From assembly GCA_964644675.1 (NCBI GenBank), contig CAZXWK010000004.1, positions 1 to 64,000 on the forward strand: a DNA stretch of 64,000 nt. The letters are read 5' to 3'. Of this stretch, positions 36,795 through 45,002 are shown piece by piece. The translations under genes and the position numbers were made by a program. The stretch's first letter is position 1, and each line of letters opens with the position of its first letter. The notes under the pieces were generated by a model that saw only the letters and a list, made by a program, of their open reading frames with translations, had not been told where the DNA came from and searched no databases. The stretch comes from CAZXWK01 sp964644675 (GTDB taxonomy: Bacteria > Actinomycetota > Coriobacteriia > Anaerosomatales > JAAXUF01).

Positions 36795-38409
36795 TCTCCC
36801 CCCTCGGAAGGTCCGAGACCGCGCGGCCCTGGTCCACGTTGCGGTCTGCCTTGCCGCCACCGGTCATGAAGTAACCGAGCTCTTCTTCGGTGACGGTCCC
36901 GCCCTCGAACTCGGCGACGATGCGCCCTTCGAACATGACGAGGATCCGGTCCGACAGGGACTGGATCTCCTCGAGCTCCATGCTCACGAGCAGCACGCCC
37001 TTGCGCTTGTCGCGCGCCGAGACGATCTGTCGGTGCACGAACTCGATCGCGCCCACGTCGAGGCCGCGCGTCGGCTGCGCCGCGATGAGCAGCTCCGGAT
37101 CGCGCCCGAGCTCCCGCGCCACGACGACCTTCTGCTGGTTGCCGCCCGAGAGATTGGCCGCAGCCACGGTCTCGCTCGGCGTGCGGATGTCGTAGTCGGC
37201 GATGCGCTTCTTCGCCGTGTCGGCCATCGCCCGCCGGTCGAGGATGCCGTGCTTCGATATCGGCTCCCTGCGCTGGTCGCCCAACGCCATGTTCTCGACC
37301 AAGTCGAACTCGAGAACCAGGCCGCGGCGCTGGCGGTCCTCGGGAACGACCGAGACCCCCGCGTCGATGGTGCGTGCAGGATTGTCGTGCGTGATGTCCC
37401 TGCCGCGCAACGACACGGAGCCCTGCGTGGGGCGGCGCAGCCCCGTGATGGCCTCCACCAGCTCGCGCTGGCCGTTGCCGTCGACGCCGGCAATGCCGAC
37501 GATCTCGCCTTCGCGCACTTGGAGGGACAGCCCGCGCACGGCCTCGAGCTTGCGGTCGTCGAGCACGTGCAGGTCGTCGACCGAGAGGACGACGTCGCCC
37601 GGCGAGGACGGTGCCTTCTCGATCCGGAGCACAACCTCGCGCCCGACCATCATCTTCGCGAGGCCCGCCTCGTTGGTCTGCGCGGGGGCCGTCTCCCCCA
37701 CCATCTTGCCCGCGCGCATGACAGCGATACGGTCGGCGAACGCCATCACCTCGTCGAGCTTGTGAGTGATGATCACGACGGCGAGGCCCTCGCTCACGAG
37801 CTGGCGGACGATCTCGAACAGCTCGTTGACCTCTTGGGGCGTCAGAACCGCGGTCGGCTCGTCGAGGATGAGGATGCGGGCCTTGCGGAACAAAGCCTTG
37901 AGGATCTCGACGCGCTGCTGCATGCCGACCGACAGATCCATGACCGTCGCGTCCGGGTCGACCTTGAGCCCGTAGCGCTCCGAGATCGCGACGACCTCGT
38001 CGCGTGCGGCCTTACGCTCGATCACGCCGAACTTGGTCGGTTCGAGCCCGAGCACGATGTTCTCGGTGACCGTGAGCGTCTCGACGAGCATGAAGTGCTG
38101 GTGCACCATGCCGATGCCCAGGTCGATGGCCTGCCGAGGGCCCTTGATGTCCACCGGCGCGCCGTCGACGAGGATGCGACCCTCGTCCGAGCCCAGCAGA
38201 CCGTACACGACGTTCATGAGCGTGGTCTTGCCGGCACCGTTCTCGCCGAGCAGCGAGACGACCTCGCCGCAGTGGACGTCGAGCGACACGTCGCTGACGG
38301 CGAGCACACCCGGGAATCGTTTGGTGATGTGCTCGAGGCGCAGGACCGGCTGCCCCGGTGGCGGGGAGGCGACGCCTGCGGCGGACCGCTGCGTACTCTC
38401 ATCTGACAT
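36787..38409 (-). CDS. ABC importer ATPase, NupO/YufO type (two ATP-binding domains)
   Basis: 540 aa with two ABC domains. The first has Walker A GENGAGKTT, signature LSVGMQQRVEI and Walker B ILILDEPTAVL. The second is degenerate at Walker A (GVDGNGQREL), with signature LSGGNQQKVVVAREL and LLIAAQPTRGLD replacing the usual DEP motif, as is typical of this family. The ATG at 38409 has AAGGAG eight bases upstream; an earlier ATG (38424) is less likely. Energises import of nucleosides or similar. Confidence 0.93.
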   Translation of the reverse strand: MSDESTQRSAAGVASPPPGQPVLRLEHITKRFPGVLAVSDVSLDVHCGEVVSLLGENGAGKTTLMNVVYGLLGSDEGRILVDGAPVDIKGPRQAIDLGIGMVHQHFMLVETLTVTENIVLGLEPTKFGVIERKAARDEVVAISERYGLKVDPDATVMDLSVGMQQRVEILKALFRKARILILDEPTAVLTPQEVNELFEIVRQLVSEGLAVVIITHKLDEVMAFADRIAVMRAGKMVGETAPAQTNEAGLAKMMVGREVVLRIEKAPSSPGDVVLSVDDLHVLDDRKLEAVRGLSLQVREGEIVGIAGVDGNGQRELVEAITGLRRPTQGSVSLRGRDITHDNPARTIDAGVSVVPEDRQRRGLVLEFDLVENMALGDQRREPISKHGILDRRAMADTAKKRIADYDIRTPSETVAAANLSGGNQQKVVVARELGRDPELLIAAQPTRGLDVGAIEFVHRQIVSARDKRKGVLLVSMELEEIQSLSDRILVMFEGRIVAEFEGGTVTEEELGYFMTGGGKADRNVDQGRAVSDLPRGENV

Positions 38410-38426
38410 GGGCGCTCCTTGCATAG

Positions 38427-38457
38427 CAGGGGCGGTCGGCTCGGCCGACCGCCCCTG
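38427..38457 (-). terminator. Intercistronic hairpin between bmpA and the ATPase gene
   Basis: A 14-bp perfect stem (CAGGGGCGGTCGGC and its complement) with a 3-nt loop, immediately before the ATPase ribosome binding site. It lacks a T-run. Such stems after the binding-protein gene usually lower downstream expression or protect the upstream mRNA, giving excess binding protein. Confidence 0.6.
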
Positions 38458-38491
38458 TTGGTCTCAGGCGTGCAAGCGGCACATGTAGATG

Positions 38492-39562
38492 CTACTGCAC
38501 GGTGTCCGGAACGGTGTACGCACCGTCGACGACCTCCTGCTTGGCGGCGTCGACCTTGGCCTTCACGTCGGCCGGGATCTTCGAGTCCCAGTCGTGGTAC
38601 GGGGCGAGACCGACGCCGTCTTCCTTGATGCCGAAGAGGACGTTCTCTCCGCCCTTGAGCGTACCGTCAACGGCCTGCTTGATCGTCAGGAAGACCGCGT
38701 TGTCGACCTTCTTGACGGCGGACGTGACGATCGTGTCACCGATGCCCGGGATCGTGTTGAACTGGTCCGCATCGACGCCGATGAACAGCGCCTTGTTCTC
38801 CTGGCAGGCCTTCGCCGTGCCCAGACCGGTCTGTCCGGCAGCCGCGAAGATGATATCGGCGCCCTGCTCGATGAGAGCCTTGCCGGCCTCGTAGCCCTTC
38901 TGCTGGTCGGTGAAGGAGCCGGTGTAGATGCTCTTCACCTCGACCGCGGGGTTGGCCTTCTTGGCGCCCGCGACGTAGCCCGCCTGGAACTTCTGGACCG
39001 GCGGGATCTCCATGCCGCCGACGAAGCCGAGGATCGGCTTGTCGTTGATGCGCGGGTCGACCGTCGGCATGGTCGTGAGCAGACCGGCCAGGTAGCCCGC
39101 GAGATAGCCGGCTTCCTGCTCCTTGAAGTTCAGTCCGACGACGTTGTCGATGGTCGGATCGAAGAACTCGTCGATGCCGCCGTAGATGACGTCCGGCGTG
39201 CTCGTCGACACCTTGGTGACCGTGTCGGTCATCAGGAAGCCGACGGCGAAGATCGGATTGTAGCCCGCGTTCGCGAGCTGCGTCAGGTTGCTCTCATAGT
39301 CGGTCGGCGCCTTCGACTCGAGCACCTTGGTCTCGATGCCGAACTCCTTCTTGGCCCGCTCGAGACCAGCGTTCGAGAGGTCGTTGAAGGACTTGTCTCC
39401 CAAGCCACCGATGTCGGTGACCATCGCGGCCTTGATGGCCGTCTTCGTGCCACCGGTCGTCGTCTCAGTCGTCGTCGAGCCGCCCGAGCAGCCCGCGACC
39501 AAAGCGCCGACCAACGCGACAGCGAGGACGACAGCCGCATACCTGACCCACTTGGATCTCAC
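38492..39562 (-). CDS. BMP-family (BmpA/PnrA-like) substrate-binding lipoprotein
   Basis: 356 aa. Signal peptide with lipobox ALVAGC, then a Thr-rich linker and the BMP fold: MVTDIGGLGDKSFNDLSNAGLERAKKEFGI is the family hallmark, and DIIFAAAGQTGLGTAKACQENK follows later. BMP proteins bind purine or other nucleosides (PnrA of Treponema, BmpA of Lactococcus). GGAGGAGGGG precedes the GTG at 39562. It is the first gene of the importer operon. A TAGAAT-like -10 at about 39613-39608 has no convincing -35. Confidence 0.93.
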   Translation of the reverse strand: MRSKWVRYAAVVLAVALVGALVAGCSGGSTTTETTTGGTKTAIKAAMVTDIGGLGDKSFNDLSNAGLERAKKEFGIETKVLESKAPTDYESNLTQLANAGYNPIFAVGFLMTDTVTKVSTSTPDVIYGGIDEFFDPTIDNVVGLNFKEQEAGYLAGYLAGLLTTMPTVDPRINDKPILGFVGGMEIPPVQKFQAGYVAGAKKANPAVEVKSIYTGSFTDQQKGYEAGKALIEQGADIIFAAAGQTGLGTAKACQENKALFIGVDADQFNTIPGIGDTIVTSAVKKVDNAVFLTIKQAVDGTLKGGENVLFGIKEDGVGLAPYHDWDSKIPADVKAKVDAAKQEVVDGAYTVPDTVQ

Positions 39563-39661
39563 AGAGAATCCCCTCCTCCATACAGTGGACATGGCCTCAT
39601 ATGCATTCTAGTCCAAAGAACGCCGGCTCTGTCCTCGTGGCCGTGACCCCGCGCCTTCCGC

Positions 39662-40567
39662 TCAGCGCAGACGCGCGCGAGGGTGTGTCGTTAAGTATTC
39701 TTCCCGAACGTGGCGTCTATCCACGTGCGTGTAGACCTGAGTCGTGGAAATATCTGCGTGTCCGAGCATCTCCTGAAGCGCCCTGAGGTCCGCACCGCCT
39801 TCGAGCAGGTGCGTCGCGTACGAGTGCCGCAGCGTGTGCGGGTGCAGCTCGAGTCCCACCCGTGCCCCGTAGCGCCGAACGAGCTCGAATACCGCCTGCC
39901 GAGAGAGTCGCCCGCCTCGGACGTTCACGAAGACCGCGTCGTGATCCACCCCCGAAAGCGAGCCTTTGGGCCGGAGGTACGGGCGTCCGTGCGCAAGGTA
40001 GGCGTCGAGAGCGTGCGCGGCCATGCCGCCGACCGGTACGAGCCGCTCCTTGCTCCCCTTGCCGAAGACCCGCAGGAATCCCTCGGCAAGGTCGATGTCG
40101 CTGCGATCGAGCCCCGTGAGTTCGCTGACACGCATCCCGCACCCGTAGAGCGTCTCGAGTATCGCCCTGTCCCGCAGACCGGCGGGCGTGTCCGGGAACG
40201 GTTGCGAGAGCAGCCGGTCCACATCGTCGATGCTCAGGACGTCGGGAAGGCGTTGGGGCACCTTCGGCAGCGGCAGTCGAGCGGTTGGGTGGTTCTCGGT
40301 GATGCCCTCCTTCACCAGGAACTTGTGGAAGCCCTTCACGGCTGCGACGCGCCGCTCCACGGTGCTTGGGGCCAGACCCCGTGCACGCAGTGACGACAGG
40401 TAGCCTGTCACGTCGTCGCGAGTCACCCGATCGGGCTGTGTGATGCCGCGCGAACCGAGGAATGTCACGTATTCGGTCAGGTCCCTGCGGTACGCCGAGA
40501 CAGTGTGCGGTGACGCACCCCGCTCGACGCTCAGGTAGCCGAGATACTCGGTGAGGTAGGTGTCCAC
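39662..40567 (-). CDS. xerD: Tyrosine recombinase XerD
   Basis: 301-aa site-specific recombinase for chromosome dimer resolution. An N-terminal core-binding domain (YLTEYLGYLSVERGASPHTVSAYRRDL) precedes the catalytic domain with R146, K170, H244, R247, H270 and nucleophile Y279. The length fits housekeeping XerD rather than an integron or phage integrase, and no mobile-element signs surround it. The GTG start is six bases after a TATACT hexamer, which suggests a leaderless mRNA. Confidence 0.93.
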   Translation of the reverse strand: MDTYLTEYLGYLSVERGASPHTVSAYRRDLTEYVTFLGSRGITQPDRVTRDDVTGYLSSLRARGLAPSTVERRVAAVKGFHKFLVKEGITENHPTARLPLPKVPQRLPDVLSIDDVDRLLSQPFPDTPAGLRDRAILETLYGCGMRVSELTGLDRSDIDLAEGFLRVFGKGSKERLVPVGGMAAHALDAYLAHGRPYLRPKGSLSGVDHDAVFVNVRGGRLSRQAVFELVRRYGARVGLELHPHTLRHSYATHLLEGGADLRALQEMLGHADISTTQVYTHVDRRHVREEYLTTHPRARLR

Positions 40568-40573
40568 CTGTCG

Positions 40574-40579
40574 AGTATA
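40574..40579 (-). promoter_or_regulatory. Possible -10 element for leaderless xerD transcript
   Basis: TATACT ends six bases before the xerD GTG, so the expected transcription start coincides with the first base of the start codon. No clear -35 and no Shine-Dalgarno are seen. Confidence 0.4.
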
Positions 40580-40607
40580 GGCGTGCCGGCGAGCGTCCCG
40601 CTACGAG

Positions 40608-40635
40608 CGAGAGGCCCGCGCTGGCGGGCCTCTCG
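40608..40635 (-). terminator. Hairpin terminator after the SPFH gene
   Basis: 12-bp stem CGAGAGGCCCGC / GCGGGCCTCTCG with a 4-nt loop, 24 bp downstream of the SPFH gene stop. No strong T-run. Confidence 0.6.
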
Positions 40636-40659
40636 GCGATGCTAGGTGGTGATCGGCGG

Positions 40660-42861
40660 CTAGGCCTTCGGAGCGTCACCCTTGGAGGACTCGGTCGACG
40701 CGCCGCCCTCATCCTGCTTCTTCGCGCCGGGTCGTGCGGGCGCGGCCTTGCGGGGCGCGGGTGCCGTCGATCCGAGTGGCGGCACCGCCGAGGGCGCGGG
40801 CGCGGTCGCGGACATCTGTTCGCGGATCGCCGACTTGATCGCGCGGACGGCCTCGACCTGCTCGGCGTCGGCCGGACCGGCCTCGCCGGTGGCTTGGAGC
40901 TTCTCGGTGGCGAGCAGCGTCATGAGCAGGCTGAACGCGTTGGCGCCGGAGCCCGACTCGCCCTCGCCCCCGCCTCCCATCTCGACGTAGGTGGAGGGAA
41001 CGATCGGGATCTTCGCGGTCTCGACCGCCTGCGACAGGCGGTTCATGACCTCCTGGACGAGCTGGAGCTGCGGTCCGCCATACGCCCGGACCTGCTCCTC
41101 GATGGCGATGGCCTTGCCGATACCGACACGGGCCTCACGGTCGGCGTCGGCCTCGGCGGTGAGCTTGATCCTGGTCGCCTCACCCGCGGCGAGCAGCTTG
41201 ACCCGCTCGGCGTCGGCAGCGGCGAGCGTTTTCACGCGCTCGGCGTCCTGCGTCGCGCGCTGCAGCTCGGCGCGACCGGCGTTCTCCTGGATGTTGACGT
41301 TGATCTCGGACTCGGTGAGCAGCGTCTGCTGCTGTGCGATTGCGGTGGCCTGCTTGAGCTCGCGTTCCTTGTCCGCGGCGATGCGCTGCTTCTCGTAGGT
41401 CTCGAGCTTCTCGACGGCGACCTGCCGGTCCCTCAGCTGCATCAGGATCTGCTCGATCTTGTCGTCGCCGGGCTGCGAGTGCGGCGTGCCGATCAGCACC
41501 TCTTCGAGCTCGAGGTTGTAGTGCTCGAACTTGACCTTCATCTCGACGCTCGAGCGCTCCTGGATCTCCGAGCGCTGCTGGAGCAGCTCGATGAGCGTGC
41601 GCGTCTGGCCGATGTTCTTGAAGTACGCCGAGACCATTGGGTCGAGGGTCTGGTTGACGAGCATCTTGATGTCGCCGAACCGCTGGATGACGAGCGGCGC
41701 CTTCTTGTAGTCGATGTGGATGACCACGGAAAGCGGAAGCAGGGGCTCGAACGCGTCCTTGGTGATCAGGCTCACCTCGGCGAGGTTCTCGTCGTAGTTG
41801 TGCTCGCCGCTCTGGCCGAGGATCCACTTGAGGATGATGTTGGTCGTCGGGACCATGCTGATGGAGCCGGCGTACGTGTTGAACGCGTACTTGCCCGGCA
41901 TGAGCGGCTCGCTCCAGACGCCGCGGTTACCCATGGCAACCAACTCGCCGTGACGGTACGCCTCACCGGAGGTGTCCACGCCCTTGGGACCGAAGTAGCT
42001 GACCACGACGCCCGCGTAGCCCACCGGCACGACGACCTTGTTGATCAGCTCGACCGTCGCGAAGAGCCGGTTGATGAAGTATGTGCCCTCGGTCAGCACC
42101 TGGTACTGGCGGCCGCGGAAGCCGCCCGCGGCAAGGAACGCCTCAGGGTCCTGGAAGTTGTTGTGGTAGCCGGGGCTATCAGGCTTGTCGCCCACGGCCG
42201 GCGCGATGATGTCGCCCATCGGGAGCGACGGGCCGTCGTTGACGGTCACGATGCCGGTCTTGTCGTCCGCGCCCTTGATGACGATCGGGTTGAAGCCGTC
42301 CACCTGGTTGAGGTGGGTCGCCATCGCCTGGATGGTGCCCTGCTCCTCGGCCGAGCCCATCGGCAGGTAGAAGATCTGCGCCTCGGTGATGATGATGAAC
42401 TGCGCGAGGTTGAAGGCGTAGGTTCCTTCTCGGAGGATCTGGCGCTGAGGACCCCTCTGCCCGCCGGCCTCGATGTAGGCGGTGACGTCTTCGAAGGTGT
42501 TGCCGGGGACGACCTTGCCGAGTGTCTGTCCCGGAGGCAGCGGAACGCCGTCACGCGCGAAGACGTAGCCGATCTTGCCCTGCGAGATCGTGACGAGGGG
42601 CATCACGTGGACGCGGTACATGAGCGGCGTGCGGAAGTGGATACCGCCTCGCAGCACGTTGGGCTGGTAGCCCGCCTCGCCCTTGAGCGAGATGATGGCG
42701 TCCTTGAGCGAGCCCTTGGGGCTCCACCACTTCTCGACGATGGCGACCTTGTCGCTTCGGATGACCCGGAACCCCACGAGCCAGAGCACGATCGCCAGCA
42801 CGACGATCCCGACGATCCCCCAGATCGCCGCCGCGAACAGGAACCCGATGAGCGCAGCCAC
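40660..42861 (-). CDS. Large SPFH/band 7 (flotillin-like) membrane protein
   Basis: 733 aa. An N-terminal membrane segment (LIGFLFAAAIWGIVGIVVLAIVLWLVGF) is followed by a split SPFH region (about residues 30-430), then a long Ala/Glu/Lys-rich coiled coil (EKLETYEKQRIAADKERELKQA ... ATRIKLTAEADADREARVGIGKAIAIEEQ) as in flotillins. The C-terminus is Pro/Ala-rich. It is larger than typical flotillin because the SPFH part is extended. SPFH proteins scaffold membrane microdomains and proteases; the specific role is unknown. GTG at 42861 has GGGGGAGG upstream. Confidence 0.88.
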   Translation of the reverse strand: MAALIGFLFAAAIWGIVGIVVLAIVLWLVGFRVIRSDKVAIVEKWWSPKGSLKDAIISLKGEAGYQPNVLRGGIHFRTPLMYRVHVMPLVTISQGKIGYVFARDGVPLPPGQTLGKVVPGNTFEDVTAYIEAGGQRGPQRQILREGTYAFNLAQFIIITEAQIFYLPMGSAEEQGTIQAMATHLNQVDGFNPIVIKGADDKTGIVTVNDGPSLPMGDIIAPAVGDKPDSPGYHNNFQDPEAFLAAGGFRGRQYQVLTEGTYFINRLFATVELINKVVVPVGYAGVVVSYFGPKGVDTSGEAYRHGELVAMGNRGVWSEPLMPGKYAFNTYAGSISMVPTTNIILKWILGQSGEHNYDENLAEVSLITKDAFEPLLPLSVVIHIDYKKAPLVIQRFGDIKMLVNQTLDPMVSAYFKNIGQTRTLIELLQQRSEIQERSSVEMKVKFEHYNLELEEVLIGTPHSQPGDDKIEQILMQLRDRQVAVEKLETYEKQRIAADKERELKQATAIAQQQTLLTESEINVNIQENAGRAELQRATQDAERVKTLAAADAERVKLLAAGEATRIKLTAEADADREARVGIGKAIAIEEQVRAYGGPQLQLVQEVMNRLSQAVETAKIPIVPSTYVEMGGGGEGESGSGANAFSLLMTLLATEKLQATGEAGPADAEQVEAVRAIKSAIREQMSATAPAPSAVPPLGSTAPAPRKAAPARPGAKKQDEGGASTESSKGDAPKA

Positions 42862-42900
42862 GGTGTCCTCCCCCAAGTCCGTCAACTGGTGCGTCTTTCC

Positions 42901-42929
42901 ACCCTACGACCGTTGGAGCCGGTAGGCAA
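42901..42929 (-). promoter_or_regulatory. Predicted promoter of the SPFH gene
   Basis: TTGCCT (42929-42924), 17-nt spacer, TAGGGT (42906-42901). The start near 42894 gives a ~33-nt leader. Confidence 0.5.
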
Positions 42930-42945
42930 TCCTTCCGAGACGCAC

Positions 42946-42974
42946 GGTGGCCGCCCCAGATCGGGACGGCCACC
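42946..42974 (-). terminator. Hairpin terminator after ald
   Basis: Arms GGTGGCCGTCCC / GGGGCGGCCACC around GATCT, with one mismatch, 25 bp after the ald stop codon. Confidence 0.6.
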
Positions 42975-42998
42975 GGATGCTCGTGATTGCGCGAGACG

Positions 42999-44114
42999 CT
43001 AGCTGACGAGCGAAGAGAGCTCGACGTACTCCAGGCCGTGGGCCTCGGCGACGGGCTTGTAGGTGACCTTGCCGTCGAGGACGTTCATGCCCTTGGCGAG
43101 CGCGGCGTCGTCGAGAACGGCCTGCTTCCAACCCTTGTCGGCGATGGCCAGGCCGTAGCGCAGCGTCGCGTTGTTGAGCGCGTGGGTCGAGGTGTTGGGC
43201 ACCGCGCCCGGCATGTTGGCGACGCCGTAGTGCAGAACGCCGTCGACGAAGTAGGTCGGGTCGGCGTGCGTGGTGGCCTTGGTGGTCTCGATACAACCGC
43301 CCTGGTCGACGGAGACGTCCACGACGACCGCACCCGGCTTCATGTTCGGGAGCATGTCGGCCGTGACGAGCCACGGGGTGCGGGCACCCGGCAGCAGGAC
43401 CGCGCCGATGACGAGGTCGGCGGCGTAGACGGCCTGCTCGATGTTGTAGCGGTTGCTGTACAGGGTGCGGACGCGGTTGCCCCACAGGTCGTCGATGTAG
43501 CGGATGCGGTCCATGTTCACGTCCATGACCGTGACGTTGGCGCCCATGCCGACCGCCATGTACGTCGCGTTCATGCCGACGACGCCACCGCCGAGAACGA
43601 CCACGTTGGCCGGGAGCACACCCGGGACGCCGCCCATGAGAACGCCGCGACCGCCGAGGGTCTTCTGCAGGTACTGCGCGCCGACGATGGACGCCATACG
43701 GCCAGCGACCTCGGACATCGGGGCGAGAAGCGGGAGCGAGTGGTTCGGCAGCTCGACCGTCTCGTAGGCGATGCAGACGGCGCCCGAGGCGATCAGGCCC
43801 ATCGTCTGCTCGTAGTCGGGGGCGAGGTGCAGGTAGGTGTAGAGGATCTGGCCGGGGCGCAGCATCGCGATCTCGACCGCCTGCGGCTCCTTGACCTTGA
43901 CGATCATGTCGGCCGTGGCGAAGACCTCGGCGGCGGTGTCGATGATCTTCGCACCGGCGGCCACGTACTCCGCGTCCGGGAACGACGAGCCGACGCCGGC
44001 GCCCTGCTCGACGATGACCTCGTGCCCGTGGTGCACGAACTCGCGCACCGAACCGGGGGTCAGTCCGACCCGGAACTCGTTGTTCTTGATCTCCTTGGGT
44101 ACTCCAACGATCAC
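42999..44114 (-). CDS. ald: Alanine dehydrogenase
   Basis: 371-aa NAD-dependent enzyme for L-alanine/pyruvate interconversion. It begins with the family signature (IVGVPKEIKNNEFRVGLTP). Catalytic K75 (in IVKVKEPQ) and H96 (TYLHLA) sit at exactly the residues expected. The nucleotide fold shows VVVLGGGVVGMNATYMAVGMGANVTVMD. The GTG at 44114 has AAGGGAG upstream; the longer open frame includes the promoter leader. It may supply alanine for peptidoglycan or catabolise it. Confidence 0.96.
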   Translation of the reverse strand: MIVGVPKEIKNNEFRVGLTPGSVREFVHHGHEVIVEQGAGVGSSFPDAEYVAAGAKIIDTAAEVFATADMIVKVKEPQAVEIAMLRPGQILYTYLHLAPDYEQTMGLIASGAVCIAYETVELPNHSLPLLAPMSEVAGRMASIVGAQYLQKTLGGRGVLMGGVPGVLPANVVVLGGGVVGMNATYMAVGMGANVTVMDVNMDRIRYIDDLWGNRVRTLYSNRYNIEQAVYAADLVIGAVLLPGARTPWLVTADMLPNMKPGAVVVDVSVDQGGCIETTKATTHADPTYFVDGVLHYGVANMPGAVPNTSTHALNNATLRYGLAIADKGWKQAVLDDAALAKGMNVLDGKVTYKPVAEAHGLEYVELSSLVS

Positions 44115-44201
44115 GTTCGCACTCCCTTTCACCGTAAGTGGCCCTTCGAACGCAAGACCGAGTTGCCGGCACTCTGCATCGCGTCGGGACAAACCTGAAT
44201 C

Positions 44202-44229
44202 AGTGTACCGCGCCGACCCGCATTCTCAA
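44202..44229 (-). promoter_or_regulatory. Predicted promoter of ald
   Basis: TTGAGA (44229-44224), 16-nt spacer, TACACT (44207-44202). On the opposite strand TACAAT (44269-44274) may be the -10 of the divergent gene at 44318; its -35 (TTGCGA) is only 15 nt away. Confidence 0.5.
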
Positions 44230-44317
44230 GGAAGTAGCGGCAGTCGGTTGCGAATCGCGCAAGAGTCGTACAATCGTCGTGTCGCCATGTGTCGGTTGAG
44301 CCCGAAGGGGGCAGCTC

Positions 44318-44944
44318 GTGGAATACGGCCGTACGCACTACCTGCGCATCCCCAAGAACAAGTTCTGGGCTTGGGTCGGAGTCTCCTTCGCGTTCGGTCT
44401 CGCGATCGGGCTCGCGATCATGTTCGCCCGGCAGGCTGCGCTGAGCAGGGAGTTGGACGCAGCAAAGGCGCAGGCCACGGCCTCAGCGCAGGAAGCCAGC
44501 GCGACCATCGAGTCGATGCAGCAGCGCCTCACCTCGGTCGAGGCGTCTCTGGCGGCCGCCTCGGAGCAGATCGCCGCGGCCCAGGCGGAGGCGGCCAAGC
44601 AGGCGGAGGAGCAGTCGACCGACCAGGCCTCGAACGAGAACACGGTGACCGTCGTGTCGCGTACCATCTCGCCGAGCACGGTCGAGACGGAGGGCGCGAT
44701 CACCATGACCGCGAAGGTCAAGGGCTCGCCCGAGAAGGTCACCATGCGCATAACCGGACCCAACGGCTACGACGAGGTCTTCGCGCTGAAGAAGTCGTCG
44801 ACCTCGGACTCGACCGAGACGTGGAAGGCCGGCACGACCGCGCCAAAGAAGGCCGGCACGTACAAGTACTACGCGACCGCCTACAAAGGCGACGCCAAGG
44901 CGACGATGCCCGGCGCTTCCCCCTCGACGCTCAAGGTCGAGTAG
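44318..44944 (+). CDS. Membrane-anchored coiled-coil protein with Ig-like C-terminal domain
   Basis: 208 aa. Short cytoplasmic N-terminus (EYGRTHYLRIPKNK), one membrane helix (FWAWVGVSFAFGLAIGLAIMF), then an Ala/Gln/Glu-rich coiled coil of ~75 residues with a heptad pattern. The C-terminal ~90 residues look like a beta-sandwich (TVTVVSRTISPSTVETEGAITMTAKVKG ... AGTYKYYATAYKGDAK), as in bacterial Ig-like folds. I recognise no named family. It is divergent from ald; the GTG start has AAGGGGG upstream. Confidence 0.8.
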   Translation: MEYGRTHYLRIPKNKFWAWVGVSFAFGLAIGLAIMFARQAALSRELDAAKAQATASAQEASATIESMQQRLTSVEASLAAASEQIAAAQAEAAKQAEEQSTDQASNENTVTVVSRTISPSTVETEGAITMTAKVKGSPEKVTMRITGPNGYDEVFALKKSSTSDSTETWKAGTTAPKKAGTYKYYATAYKGDAKATMPGASPSTLKVE

Positions 44945-45002
44945 CCGCCCTCGCCCGACCCCTCAGCAACCGCGAACGGCACCGACGCGTTGAGGCGCGC
45001 CG

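Noticed and set aside
39608..39640. Promoter for bmpA
   Set aside because: TAGAAT is a plausible -10, but no -35 at suitable spacing could be found, so it is mentioned only in the gene entry.
39662..40567. xerD as a mobile-element integrase
   Set aside because: Sequence and length fit housekeeping XerD; no tRNA, repeats or phage genes nearby.
40639..43002. Plus-strand 787-codon frame opposite the SPFH gene
   Set aside because: Low-complexity Leu/Asp/Arg/Val mirror of the coiled coil; no start site or domain.
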